A stretch of DNA of 27,710 bases from Clostridia bacterium (GTDB lineage: Bacteria > Bacillota > Clostridia > TANB77 > CAG-508): assembly GCA_900772235.1 (NCBI GenBank), contig CAAGQX010000081.1, forward strand, positions 1 to 27,710, written 5' to 3'. Under the pieces are notes generated by a model. The model searched no databases. It worked only from the letters and a program-made list of their open reading frames with translations, and was not told the origin of the DNA. Made by a program: the position numbers and the translations under genes. Shown in pieces: positions 16,881 through 25,452 of this stretch (positions are counted from its first letter, which is position 1; every line of letters begins with the position of its first letter).

Positions 16881-18227
16881 TTATTTGTTGTTTAAAATTA
16901 TTTTTTTCACACTTTCCACAATCAATTTTGTGTTTTTATTTTCCTTTATTTCTGTTTCGATTTTTTTAAATGCGTGCATTACAGTTGTGTGATCTCTTTT
17001 TCCAAAAGAATCCCCTATTTTAGGGAAAGATTCATTTGTTAATATTCTACAAAGATACATTCCTATTTGTCTAGGGTATGTTATATCATTTGACCTTTGT
17101 GCACTTTTTAAATCTTTATCTGTAATATTAAAATACTTGCATACACAATCTTGTATATAATCTATAGAAATAACAGAATCTTTTTGTTTAATCATATCAT
17201 TTATTGCTTTTTCGGCCATTTCCATAGTAACAGGTTGATGTGTTAAAGATGCTTGTACAATAAGTTTATTAAATACACCTTCTAATTCTCTTATATTTGA
17301 ATCTATTTTAGCTGCAATATTTTGAAGTATATCATCATCTATAATTGCGTGTTTATCATCTGTTTTCTTCCTTAGTATAGCCAAACGAGTTTCATAATCT
17401 GCCATAGAAACATCTGCTAATATTCCCCACTCTAAACGAGATTTTAATCTATCTTCTAAAAGAGGAATATCCCTAGGTGGTCTATCGCTTGATAAAACAA
17501 TTTGTTTACCTTCATCTCTTAAAGAGTTAAATGTATTGAAAAATTCTTCTTGAACTTGTTTTTTTCCAGCAATAAATTGAATATCGTCTATTAAAAGAAC
17601 ATCAATATTCCTATATTTTTGTTTGAATTTTTCCATAGAATTATCTTTAATTGAATTAACAAAGTCATTAGTAAATTTTTCAGATGTAACATAAAGAATT
17701 TTAAAGTGATTATTATTTCTTAGAATTTCATTTCCAATAGAATGCATAAGGTGAGTTTTTCCAAGACCTACTCCCCCATACAAAAATAATGGATTATATG
17801 CTTTGGCTGGAGATTCTGCAACTGCTAATGCTGCAGCATGTGCAAAACGGTTATTATCTCCAACAACAAATGTATCGAAAGAATAATCTTTATTTAAATA
17901 TGTATTTGAATAATTTACTGAATAACTTACATTTGGCAAAGTAACATTTGACAAAGTTTCTTCTTTCGTTTGGAGATCATCTTTTAAAACTATTTGTACA
18001 TTACAATTTTTTTGAAGTATTATATTAAAAGCATTTGTAATTAAGTCCTTGAAACGAGCTTCAACAGACTCTTTAGTAAATTGATCTTTAGCTATTAGAA
18101 TAATATTATTATCGTTAATACTATTAATTTCTAATGGTAAAATCCAAGTTTTAAAAGATAATTCGGACATTTCTTCTCTAATTAAATCTTTTGCTTCTGC
18201 TAATAAATCGTTTATAGTGCTATCCAT
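16881..18227 (-). CDS. dnaA: Chromosomal replication initiator DnaA
   Basis: AAA+ ATPase that binds DnaA boxes and melts oriC. It has an N-terminal domain I (residues 1-80, with LSFKTWI), a short linker, Walker A GGVGLGKT at 151-158, Walker B LLIDDIQF with Asp214-Asp215, and the domain IV DNA-binding signature GKRDHTTVMHAFKKIE near the C terminus. At 448 residues the length is normal. GGAGG precedes the ATG. It is transcribed toward oriC and dnaN. A promoter lies about 75-105 bases upstream. Confidence 0.99.
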   Translation of the reverse strand: MDSTINDLLAEAKDLIREEMSELSFKTWILPLEINSINDNNIILIAKDQFTKESVEARFKDLITNAFNIILQKNCNVQIVLKDDLQTKEETLSNVTLPNVSYSVNYSNTYLNKDYSFDTFVVGDNNRFAHAAALAVAESPAKAYNPLFLYGGVGLGKTHLMHSIGNEILRNNNHFKILYVTSEKFTNDFVNSIKDNSMEKFKQKYRNIDVLLIDDIQFIAGKKQVQEEFFNTFNSLRDEGKQIVLSSDRPPRDIPLLEDRLKSRLEWGILADVSMADYETRLAILRKKTDDKHAIIDDDILQNIAAKIDSNIRELEGVFNKLIVQASLTHQPVTMEMAEKAINDMIKQKDSVISIDYIQDCVCKYFNITDKDLKSAQRSNDITYPRQIGMYLCRILTNESFPKIGDSFGKRDHTTVMHAFKKIETEIKENKNTKLIVESVKKIILNNK

Positions 18228-18303
18228 TGAAAAACCTCCAAATATTTAATTGTTTAGAGATAAAACTTGCATACAAAAGCTTTATATCCATATTATCGCA
18301 CCT

Positions 18304-18332
18304 ATAATATCAAAAATAAAAAGAATAATCAA
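18304..18332 (-). promoter_or_regulatory. Promoter of dnaA
   Basis: Minus-strand TTGATT (18327-18332), 17-base spacer, TATTAT (18304-18309). It leaves a leader of about 70 bases. No convincing DnaA box was seen next to it. Confidence 0.6.
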
Positions 18333-18435
18333 CATAAATTAATAAAATTTTTCCATTTAATTTTTTATAAAAAAACCTTAATTTATAAATATTTATATAA
18401 TGTTTACATAATAGAAGAAAAAATATTAAAAAAAC

Positions 18436-18465
18436 TTGACTTTTTATATAGTTTTGATATATAAT
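18436..18465 (+). promoter_or_regulatory. Promoter of rpmH-rnpA
   Basis: TTGACT (18436-18441), 18-base spacer, perfect TATAAT (18460-18465), about 28 bases before the rpmH start. Divergent from the dnaA promoter, as is usual at this locus. Confidence 0.75.
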
Positions 18466-18500
18466 CTTCCTACTTATGATTTTAATTAGGAGGAATAGAA

Positions 18501-18635
18501 ATGAAACAAACATATCAACCAAAAAACAGACAAGAAAAGAAAGAACACGGTTTTATGAAAAGAATGTCAACTAGAGCAGGAAGAAATGTTTTAAAAGCTA
18601 GAAGACAAAAAGGAAGAAAAAAAATATCAGCATAA
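18501..18635 (+). CDS. rpmH: Large ribosomal subunit protein bL34
   Basis: 44 residues, the normal length, beginning MKQTYQPKNRQEKKEHGFMK and containing RMSTRAGRNVLKARRQKGRK. This is the standard highly basic L34 sequence; the usual RMSTRNGR is RMSTRAGR here. The site AGGAGG lies 8 bases before the ATG. It is the first gene of the right-hand operon, followed by rnpA. Confidence 0.98.
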   Translation: MKQTYQPKNRQEKKEHGFMKRMSTRAGRNVLKARRQKGRKKISA

Positions 18636-18669
18636 AATTTCTTATAAAAGATAAAGTAGAGTGATAAAT

Positions 18670-19011
18670 TTGAAGAATACAGACACTTTAAAGAAAAATT
18701 ATGAAGTTAGAAATGTAATAAAATATGGAAAATTTTATAGCGGATATTTTTTAGATTTCTGGGTAAAGCCAAACAAAGAAAATAAAAATTATATTTGTGT
18801 GGCAGTTACAAAAAAAACCGGAAATAGCGTAATTAGAAATAGAATAAAAAGAAAAATAAGAGAAAATTATCGCTTAATTGAAAATGATATTTTATTTGGT
18901 TATAATATAGTAATTTTATGGAAGAAAAATAAAGAAAATGAATATGCAACATTTTTAAATATTAAAAATGATTTTAAATATGTTTTTAAAAAAGCAAATA
19001 TATTAAAATAA
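18670..19011 (+). CDS. rnpA: Ribonuclease P protein component
   Basis: Small basic protein that binds the RNase P RNA and helps it mature the 5' ends of tRNAs. The family signature is seen in VIRNRIKRKIRENYR, preceded by ICVAVTKKTGNSV. The length is 113 residues from the TTG at 18670, where the sequence begins MKNTDTLKKNYE as usual for the family. An in-frame GTG at 18661 is possible but has no ribosome binding site; the site before TTG (AGTAGAG) is itself weak. No ATG start is available. Confidence 0.95.
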   Translation: MKNTDTLKKNYEVRNVIKYGKFYSGYFLDFWVKPNKENKNYICVAVTKKTGNSVIRNRIKRKIRENYRLIENDILFGYNIVILWKKNKENEYATFLNIKNDFKYVFKKANILK

Positions 19012-19022
19012 AGTATAAAATA

Positions 19023-19062
19023 AGCCAAATTTGTTATGAAAAGTACAAGCAAAAATTTGGCT
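19023..19062 (+). terminator. Hairpin between rnpA and yidD
   Basis: A perfect 10-bp inverted repeat, AGCCAAATTT / AAATTTGGCT (19023-19032, 19053-19062), with a 20-base loop, followed by TATCTTTT. It lies 11 bases after rnpA and 28 bases before yidD. It may be a weak terminator or a processing site. Confidence 0.4.
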
Positions 19063-19090
19063 ATATCTTTTAATAAAAAATGAGGCAAAA

Positions 19091-19309
19091 ATGAAAAAGA
19101 TTCTTTTATTTTTAATAAAAATATATCAAAAATATATATCTCCAGTAAATGAACATTATAATGTAAAATGTAAATATTTTCCAACGTGCTCAGAATATAC
19201 AAGACAGGCTATAGAAAAATATGGTGCATTTAAAGGTTGCTTTTTAGGAATAAAAAGAATATTAAAATGTAATCCATTTTCTAAAGGAGGATATGATCCT
19301 TTAAAATGA
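19091..19309 (+). CDS. yidD: Membrane protein insertion efficiency factor YidD
   Basis: 72 residues with the YidD signature: an N-terminal hydrophobic/amphipathic helix (KKILLFLIKIYQKYISP), then CKYFPTCSEYTRQAI, GIKRILKCNPF and GGYDPLK. The three conserved Cys are present. It is thought to assist YidC or Sec-dependent membrane insertion. The GAGG site is 6 bases before the ATG. yidC follows 16 bases downstream, in the common order rnpA-yidD-yidC. Confidence 0.97.
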   Translation: MKKILLFLIKIYQKYISPVNEHYNVKCKYFPTCSEYTRQAIEKYGAFKGCFLGIKRILKCNPFSKGGYDPLK

Positions 19310-19325
19310 ATTTTAGGAGGAACTT

Positions 19326-20267
19326 ATGACAGGTTTTTTTGCAAATATATTTGGTTATCTATTAAATATTATTTATGAATTAATTAAAAACTACGGATTA
19401 GCGATAATTCTTTTTTCTATTTTATTAAAATTAATTTTATTACCCTTAACAATTAAACAACAGAAATCTATGAAAAAATCACAAAAGGTTCAAGGAAAAG
19501 TAAAAGAAATTCAAGACAAATACAAAAATAATCCTGAAAAAATGAACCAAGAAATAATGGATTTATATAAAAGAGAAAATTTAAGTCCTTTTAGTGGTTG
19601 CTTAAGTTCAATAATTCAAATTGTATTATTATTTGGTATGTTCTATTTAGTAAGAAGCCCGCTTACTTATATGAAAAAAATGGACAAAGATACTATAGAA
19701 AAATTTAAAAAACAAATAGTATTAGAACAAGGTGAAAATTCAGTAAGCACTACATATCCAGAAATAAGTATAATAAAATATATTAATAATAAAATTGATA
19801 ATAAAGAAGAAAAAGTAGAACAAGAAGAAACTAACCAAGATTCTGAAAGCGAAGAACAAGGTGAAAAATTAGATATAAAAGAAGATTTATATATAAATAT
19901 GAATTTCTTAGGTTTAGATTTAAGCAGTATTCCTAGAGAAAACTATGGAGATCTAAAAGTATTTATAATACCTATTCTTTATATAATATCTTCACTTGTT
20001 TCTATAAAATTAACTCAAGCTCAAACAGAAAAGATGATGCAAAAAGATAACAAAAAAGCAGAAAATAAAGAAGAAGAACCAGATATGACAGCTCAAATGA
20101 ATAAGAGTATGGTTTGGATGATGCCTATTTTAGCAGTTTCAGTTTCTTTAGTTGCACCTTTAGGATTAGCATTGTACTGGCTTGTTAATAATATTCTTAT
20201 GATAGGAGAAAGAATTGTTATAGACAAATTTGTAATGTCTAAGGAGGAAGAGGAAAATGACAAATAG
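19326..20267 (+). CDS. yidC: Membrane protein insertase YidC/Oxa1
   Basis: 313 residues. The N-terminal part has NYGLAIILFSILLKLILLPLTIKQQKSM, the usual first conserved helix, with Lys in place of the Arg found in many YidC grooves. A cytoplasmic coiled hairpin (MKKSQKVQGKVKEIQDKYKN) and further membrane helices near 90-107, 207-228 and 262-290 follow. There is no lipoprotein signal peptide, unlike Bacillus SpoIIIJ. Residues 155-190 form an acidic Glu/Gln-rich low-complexity insert in the outside loop, apparently longer than usual. The site is AGGAGG. The end overlaps jag by 11 bases. Confidence 0.95.
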   Translation: MTGFFANIFGYLLNIIYELIKNYGLAIILFSILLKLILLPLTIKQQKSMKKSQKVQGKVKEIQDKYKNNPEKMNQEIMDLYKRENLSPFSGCLSSIIQIVLLFGMFYLVRSPLTYMKKMDKDTIEKFKKQIVLEQGENSVSTTYPEISIIKYINNKIDNKEEKVEQEETNQDSESEEQGEKLDIKEDLYINMNFLGLDLSSIPRENYGDLKVFIIPILYIISSLVSIKLTQAQTEKMMQKDNKKAENKEEEPDMTAQMNKSMVWMMPILAVSVSLVAPLGLALYWLVNNILMIGERIVIDKFVMSKEEEENDK

Positions 20268-20958
20268 TGTTATTGCAGAAGGAAAAACAACTGCAGAAGC
20301 AGTTGAAAAAGGACTAAAAGAATTAAATGTTTCTAAAGATATGGTTAATATAAAAGTTTTAGAAGAGGACAAAAAAAGAAGCTTTTATAGTATATTAGCT
20401 CCAAGAGTAGTAAAAGTAGAATTAACAATTAAAGAAAATGCAGAAAAAAAAGAACATAAAGAAAAACAAGAAAAACCAAAAGAAAAAAGAGCTACAAATG
20501 AAAATTTAGAAGAAATTGAAGTAGCAAAAACAGATATTGAAAAATTTTTACAAGAATTATTAAAAGATGATTATAAATATGAAGTAAGAATAGAAAAATT
20601 TGATATTTTAGTAAATATAGATGGAGAAAATATTAATCATTTAATTGGATATAGAGGAGAAACAATAAATGCTCTTCAAACAATAATATCATCTGTTGCT
20701 AATAAAAAAAGTTCTTCAAAAATAAAAGTTTTTGTAGACATAGCAGGATATAAAGAAAGAAGAATAAAAACTTTAGAAGAATTGGCAGAAAAAATATCAA
20801 AAACAGTAATTAGAACAGGAAAGGCAATTACTTTAGAGCCAATGACAGCATATGAAAGAAAAATTATTCATACTAAATTACAAGAAAACAACAAAGTAAA
20901 AACTTTTAGTAAAGGTGAAGAACCACATAGAAGAATAGTTGTTACTTTAAATAAGTAA
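20257..20958 (+). CDS. jag: RNA-binding protein Jag/KhpB (KH and R3H domains)
   Basis: 233 residues: Jag N-terminal domain (1-55), a Lys/Glu-rich linker (60-85), a KH domain with the GxxG loop GYRG at 131-134, and an R3H domain with Arg201 and His205 (RKIIH). It binds RNA, often with KhpA, and affects cell shape and division in other Firmicutes. The start overlaps yidC by 11 bases, and an AGGAGG site sits inside yidC, so the two are translationally coupled. A terminator follows directly, ending the rpmH-jag transcript. Confidence 0.95.
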   Translation: MTNSVIAEGKTTAEAVEKGLKELNVSKDMVNIKVLEEDKKRSFYSILAPRVVKVELTIKENAEKKEHKEKQEKPKEKRATNENLEEIEVAKTDIEKFLQELLKDDYKYEVRIEKFDILVNIDGENINHLIGYRGETINALQTIISSVANKKSSSKIKVFVDIAGYKERRIKTLEELAEKISKTVIRTGKAITLEPMTAYERKIIHTKLQENNKVKTFSKGEEPHRRIVVTLNK

Positions 20959-20967
20959 AAAGCAAAG

Positions 20968-20993
20968 GCAGATATGTTCTATATCTGCTTTTT
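20968..20993 (+). terminator. Intrinsic terminator after jag
   Basis: GCAGATAT / ATATCTGC (20968-20975, 20981-20988) with a 5-base loop and a following run of five T. It begins 10 bases after the jag stop. Confidence 0.8.
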
Positions 20994-21014
20994 ACATTGT
21001 AAAAGGAGAATTTT

Positions 21015-22382
21015 ATGAGTACAATAGTTGCTATATCAACAGCTCCAGCAATTGGAGGAATAGGAATAGTTAGAATGAGCGGGGAAAACGCATTTGATAT
21101 ATTAAATAAAATATTTGTTCCCAAAAATAAGCAAAATATTGAAGAGATTAAAGGAAATTCAATTAAATATGGACATATTGTTTATGAAGGAAAAATTATT
21201 GATGAGGTTTTAGTTTCTTACTTTAAAAGTCCTAAAAGCTATACAACAGAAAATATGTGTGAAATAAATTCCCACGGAGGAATTTTAATAGTTAGACAAA
21301 TTTTAGATTTGTGTTTAAAAATGGGAGCAAATCTTGCAGAGCCAGGAGAATTTACTAAGAGAGCATTTTTAAATGGAAGGATAGATTTAGCACAAGCAGA
21401 ATCTGTTATTGATATAATAAATGCAAAATCTCAAAAACAAGTAGAAGCATCTGTTAAGCAATTAGACGGTTTTTTATCAAATGAAATAAAAAATATAAGA
21501 AAAGAAGTAATCGATTTAATGGTTGATATAGAAGCCTCAATTGATTATCCAGAATACGATGTTGAAGAAGTTACTTATTCTAAAGCTATAAACATTTTAG
21601 AAGATGTGGAAAATAAATTGGAAAAACTTTCTAACTCTTTTGAAAATGGGAAAATTATTAAAGATGGAATAAAAATGGCAATTATAGGAAGACCTAATGC
21701 TGGTAAATCTTCTCTTTTAAATGAATTCTTAAAAGAAGAAAGAGCAATTGTTACAGATATTGAAGGAACAACAAGAGATACAATTGAAGAACAAATAATG
21801 ATTTCTGGAATACCTTTTAAAATAATAGATACAGCAGGAATTCGAGAATCTGAAGACAAAATAGAAAAAATTGGTATAGAAAAGTCTAAAAAAGCGGCAA
21901 ATGATAGTGATATTATTTTAGCAATTTTCGATATATCTAAACCTTTAAATAAAGAAGATTTAGATATAATACAATTTATTAAAAATAAACCTGCAATTGT
22001 TATTTTAAATAAAACAGACTTATGTGAAAATGAAGAAACAGCTAGGGAAATAAGCAAAATAAAAAAAGATATATTAAGAATTTCAGTATTAAAAAAACAA
22101 GGAATTGAAGCAATTTATTCTAAATTAGTAGAAATGTTTAATATAAAAGAAATTCAATTAGATAATGAAAATGTTATTACAAATATAAGGCACAAACAGT
22201 TAATAGATTGTGGAAAACAAAATGCGAAAGAAGCAATTATTGCATTAAAATCAAATATGCCGGTAGATATAGTAGCAATTAATATAAAAGAAATATTAGA
22301 AAATTTAGGAAAAATAACAGGAGAAACAGTTTCAGAAGATGTAATAAAGGAAATTTTTGCTAAATTTTGTTTAGGAAAATAG
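21015..22382 (+). CDS. mnmE: tRNA modification GTPase MnmE
   Basis: 455 residues. It works with MnmG to place the cmnm5 group on U34 of tRNAs. The N-terminal tetrahydrofolate-binding domain starts TIVAISTAPAIGGIGIVRMSG. The GTPase domain has G1 GRPNAGKS (225-232), G3 DTAG (272-275) and G4 NKTD (332-335). The C terminus ends FCLGK, containing the conserved catalytic Cys (FCxGK). AAAGGAG precedes the ATG. mnmG starts 10 bases downstream. Confidence 0.98.
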   Translation: MSTIVAISTAPAIGGIGIVRMSGENAFDILNKIFVPKNKQNIEEIKGNSIKYGHIVYEGKIIDEVLVSYFKSPKSYTTENMCEINSHGGILIVRQILDLCLKMGANLAEPGEFTKRAFLNGRIDLAQAESVIDIINAKSQKQVEASVKQLDGFLSNEIKNIRKEVIDLMVDIEASIDYPEYDVEEVTYSKAINILEDVENKLEKLSNSFENGKIIKDGIKMAIIGRPNAGKSSLLNEFLKEERAIVTDIEGTTRDTIEEQIMISGIPFKIIDTAGIRESEDKIEKIGIEKSKKAANDSDIILAIFDISKPLNKEDLDIIQFIKNKPAIVILNKTDLCENEETAREISKIKKDILRISVLKKQGIEAIYSKLVEMFNIKEIQLDNENVITNIRHKQLIDCGKQNAKEAIIALKSNMPVDIVAINIKEILENLGKITGETVSEDVIKEIFAKFCLGK

Positions 22383-22392
22383 GTGATAAAAA

Positions 22393-24264
22393 ATGAAATA
22401 TGATGCAGGAGAATATGATATAGCAGTAATAGGAGCAGGGCACGCAGGTTGTGAAGCAGCACTTGCAGCTGCAAGAATGGGTAAAAAAACATTACTTTTT
22501 TCAATAACATTAGAAAATGTTGCAAATATGCCTTGTAACCCTAATATAGGAGGTACATCTAAAGGACATCTAGTAAGAGAAATAGACAGCTTAGGCGGCG
22601 AAATGGGAAAAAACATAGATAAAACATTTATACAATCAAAAATGCTTAATAAATCTAAAGGACCAGCTGTATATTCGTTAAGAGCACAGGCAGATAGAAA
22701 GAAATATCAACAAGAGATGAAACATACTCTTGAAAAACAAGAAAATCTTTATATAAAACAAGCCGAAATAGTGGATATTAAAGTAGAAGATGGACAAGTT
22801 GTTGGTGTTGAAACAAATATTGGAGCCATTTACAAAGTTAAAGCAGTTGTAATTGCAACAGGAACTTACTTAAAGGGAAAAATATATATAGGAGAAGTTA
22901 ATTTTGAAAGTGGACCAGATGGAGTATTTCCAGCAAATAAATTATCAGAATGCTTGAAAAAACTAGGAATAGACTTAGTTAGGTTTAAAACAGGAACACC
23001 TGCAAGAGTAAATAAAAATAGTATTGATTTTTCAAAAATGGAAATACAAGAAGGGGACGAAAAAATAGTTCCGTTTTCTTTTGAAAATAAAAATATACAA
23101 ATAAACCAAGTTCCTTGTTATTTAACATACACAAATAGCAGAACGCACGAAATTATAAGAAAAAATCTACACAGATCACCACTATATTCAGGTCAAATAG
23201 AGGGAACAGGACCAAGATATTGCCCATCAATAGAAGATAAAGTAGTAAGGTTTGCAGATAAAGAAAGACATCAAATTTTTATTGAACCAATGGGGCTTGA
23301 TACTGATGAAATGTATGTACAAGGAATGAGTTCTTCACTTCCAGAAGATGTACAAATTGCAATGTATAGAACAATTCCAGGACTTGAAAATGTTGAATTT
23401 ACAAGACCTGCATATGCAATTGAATATGATGCAATAAACCCAGTTCAACTTAAATTGTCTTTAGAACTAAAAAACATAAAAGGAATGTTTTTAGCAGGAC
23501 AAATAAATGGTACATCTGGTTATGAAGAAGCTGCAGCACAAGGAATAATTGCAGGAATTAACGCAGCAAGGGAATTACAAGGAAAAGAGCCTATAATTTT
23601 ACATAGATGGGATTCTTATATAGGCGTTTTAATTGATGATATTGTAACAAAAGGAACAAATGAGCCATATAGAATGATGACATCTAGAGCAGAATATAGG
23701 TTGTTATTAAGACAAGACAACGCAGATGAAAGATTAACACCAATTGGCTATGAAGTTGGGCTAATATCGGAAGAAAGATATGCTAAATTTAAAGAAAAAA
23801 TGGAAAAAATAGAGAATGAACTTAATAGATTAGCAAAACAAACAATAAAACCAACAAAAGAAGTAAATGAGTTGCTAGTAGAATGTGGATCAAGCCCAAT
23901 AAATAATGGAATAAAAGAAATAGAATTGTTAAAAAGATCAGAGATTAAGTATGAAAATTTGAAAAAAATAGACAGTAATATGCCAAATCTAGAAGATGAT
24001 GTGGCAGAAGAAGTTGAAATAAAAGCAAAATATGAAGGATATATAAAACTTCAAATGATACAAGTAGAGAAAATGCAAAAATTAGAAAATAAATTGTTAC
24101 CAGAAGATATGGATTACTTAAATTTAAAAGGAATTAGTTTAGAAGCAAGACAAAAATTGGATAAATTTAAACCACATTCAATAGGCCAAGCTTCGAGAAT
24201 ATCAGGTATATCACCGGCAGACATATCGGTATTATTAATATATTTAGAGCAAAAGAAGCATTAG
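22393..24264 (+). CDS. mnmG: tRNA uridine-5-carboxymethylaminomethyl modification enzyme MnmG (GidA)
   Basis: 623 residues, normal length. FAD-binding partner of MnmE. The Rossmann motif GAGHAGCEAA starts at residue 14, followed by the conserved CNPNIGGTSKGHLVREIDSLGG and the GTGPRYCPSIEDK region. The C-terminal helical domain that contacts MnmE ends with ASRISGISPADISVLLIYLE. AGGTGA lies before the ATG. The gene is followed by the inverted-repeat element at 24273. Confidence 0.98.
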   Translation: MKYDAGEYDIAVIGAGHAGCEAALAAARMGKKTLLFSITLENVANMPCNPNIGGTSKGHLVREIDSLGGEMGKNIDKTFIQSKMLNKSKGPAVYSLRAQADRKKYQQEMKHTLEKQENLYIKQAEIVDIKVEDGQVVGVETNIGAIYKVKAVVIATGTYLKGKIYIGEVNFESGPDGVFPANKLSECLKKLGIDLVRFKTGTPARVNKNSIDFSKMEIQEGDEKIVPFSFENKNIQINQVPCYLTYTNSRTHEIIRKNLHRSPLYSGQIEGTGPRYCPSIEDKVVRFADKERHQIFIEPMGLDTDEMYVQGMSSSLPEDVQIAMYRTIPGLENVEFTRPAYAIEYDAINPVQLKLSLELKNIKGMFLAGQINGTSGYEEAAAQGIIAGINAARELQGKEPIILHRWDSYIGVLIDDIVTKGTNEPYRMMTSRAEYRLLLRQDNADERLTPIGYEVGLISEERYAKFKEKMEKIENELNRLAKQTIKPTKEVNELLVECGSSPINNGIKEIELLKRSEIKYENLKKIDSNMPNLEDDVAEEVEIKAKYEGYIKLQMIQVEKMQKLENKLLPEDMDYLNLKGISLEARQKLDKFKPHSIGQASRISGISPADISVLLIYLEQKKH

Positions 24265-24272
24265 TTTTAAAC

Positions 24273-24467
24273 AGTCCAAGTATTTATATATATAATAAAA
24301 AATGAGTTCGACCTGAGTTCGCTTCAAGCAACTTAAATGCGAAGCATTTTTGCTGAAGCGTATTTTTGAGTATATACTAGTTTTCGTAGCGATATAATTT
24401 GAATTTTTCTCGCATTTGTCGCGGTCGGAGAACGGAATTTTTTATTATATATATAAATACTTGGACT
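24273..24467. mobile_element. MITE-like element with perfect 31-bp terminal inverted repeats
   Basis: The left arm (24273-24303, starting AGTCCAAGTATTT) and right arm (24437-24467, ending AAATACTTGGACT) are exact reverse complements over 31 bases. The 133-bp core is more GC-rich than its surroundings and contains its own stem-loops, including CGCTTC/GAAGCG enclosing AAATGC-GAA-GCATTT (about 24319-24360). No ORF is present. No clear target-site duplication was found. It lies between mnmG and rsmG, which are normally adjacent. The right arm ends 40 bases before rsmG. Confidence 0.7.
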
Positions 24468-24507
24468 AAATATAAAATAAAGATATAAAATTTATTTGGA
24501 GGGAGAA

Positions 24508-25227
24508 ATGGATTTAAAGGCTTTTGAAGAAGAGGTTAATATAAAATCACAATCTATAAATATAAAACTAAATAAAAGGCAAATAGAAACTTTGTATAAT
24601 TATATGAATTTATTAATAGAAAAAAATAAAGTGATGAACTTAACGGGAATTACTGAACCAAAAGAAATAATACTAAAACACTTTATAGATTCATTAACAA
24701 TTTTAAAATACATAGAAAAAGATAAAACAGTTATTGATGTAGGAACAGGAGCAGGATTTCCAGGAATTCCTCTAAAAATAAGTGAAGACTCTTTAAGAAT
24801 GGTATTATTAGATTCATTAAATAAAAGAATAAATTTTTTAAATGAAGTAATAGAAAATAATAAATTAACAAATATAGAAACAATACACGGGAGAGCAGAG
24901 GATTTGGGAAGAACTGAAAAATACAGAGAAAAATTTGATGTTGCCACATCTAGAGCAGTTGCACCATTAAATATATTGCTAGAATATATGATGCCTTTTG
25001 TTAAAATAGGAGGAATTTGCATATGTATGAAAGGGAATAACTGTGATGAAGAGATAGAAAACAGCAAAAATGCAATAAGAATTTTAGGAGGCAAAATAGA
25101 AAAAATAGAAAAATTTGAGTTACCAGATTCAGATAATAATAGAACAATAATAATTATTAAAAAAATTAAAAAAATTTCAAATCAATTTCCAAGAAATGCC
25201 GGAATACCAACCAAAAAACCACTTTAA
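24508..25227 (+). CDS. rsmG: 16S rRNA (guanine-527-N7) methyltransferase RsmG
   Basis: 239 residues; methylates G527 of 16S rRNA (family function). The SAM-binding motif DVGTGAGFPG is at about residues 77-86, preceded by KHFIDSLTIL. The C terminus ends FPRNAGIPTKKPL, as in the family. Start choice: an in-frame TTG at 24496 overlaps the ribosome binding site GGAGGG (24498-24503), so the ATG at 24508 is used. The MITE-like element separates it from mnmG; whether it is still co-transcribed is unclear. Confidence 0.96.
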   Translation: MDLKAFEEEVNIKSQSINIKLNKRQIETLYNYMNLLIEKNKVMNLTGITEPKEIILKHFIDSLTILKYIEKDKTVIDVGTGAGFPGIPLKISEDSLRMVLLDSLNKRINFLNEVIENNKLTNIETIHGRAEDLGRTEKYREKFDVATSRAVAPLNILLEYMMPFVKIGGICICMKGNNCDEEIENSKNAIRILGGKIEKIEKFELPDSDNNRTIIIIKKIKKISNQFPRNAGIPTKKPL

Positions 25228-25315
25228 AAGTTTGCTAAAAGACAAAAAACTAAAAAACACAACCTGTGTTCCACGCTTAACTGGCAAGGGTTTGCGGGTT
25301 TTTTAATACAAAAAA

Positions 25316-25343
25316 CAGGTTAAAAATGAAACCTGCTTTTTTT
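25316..25343 (+). terminator. Intrinsic terminator after rsmG
   Basis: CAGGTT / AACCTG (25316-25321, 25330-25335) with an 8-base loop followed by C and seven T. An upstream AACCTGT (25261-25267) could pair with ACAGGTT (25315-25321) instead and prevent the hairpin. Confidence 0.75.
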
Positions 25344-25395
25344 GTGTTAAAAATATAATTTTCAAAAAAATATTCTAAAACATTTTGAAAATTTA

Positions 25396-25424
25396 TTGAC
25401 ATATTTATTAAAATTTTATATTAT
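25396..25424 (+). promoter_or_regulatory. Promoter of parA-parB
   Basis: Perfect TTGACA (25396-25401), 17-base spacer, TATTAT (25419-25424). It lies after the rsmG terminator and about 28 bases before the parA start. Confidence 0.85.
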
Positions 25425-25452
25425 TAATATGTTCAATTTAGGAGGGATAAAA

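Noticed and set aside
18310..18522. Minus-strand 70-codon frame upstream of dnaA
   Set aside because: It overlaps the rpmH promoter, start and ribosome binding site on the other strand and has no ribosome binding site of its own; a Phe/Ile/Leu/Lys-rich chance frame in AT-rich DNA.
21575..22057. Minus-strand open frame of 160 codons inside mnmE
   Set aside because: Antisense shadow of the MnmE GTPase domain; composition reflects the reverse of Lys/Glu/Ile codons.
24273..24467. Reading the inverted repeats as only a terminator for mnmG
   Set aside because: The arms are 31 bp, 133 bp apart and AT-rich, with structured DNA between them; this fits a MITE-like element better than a simple terminator.
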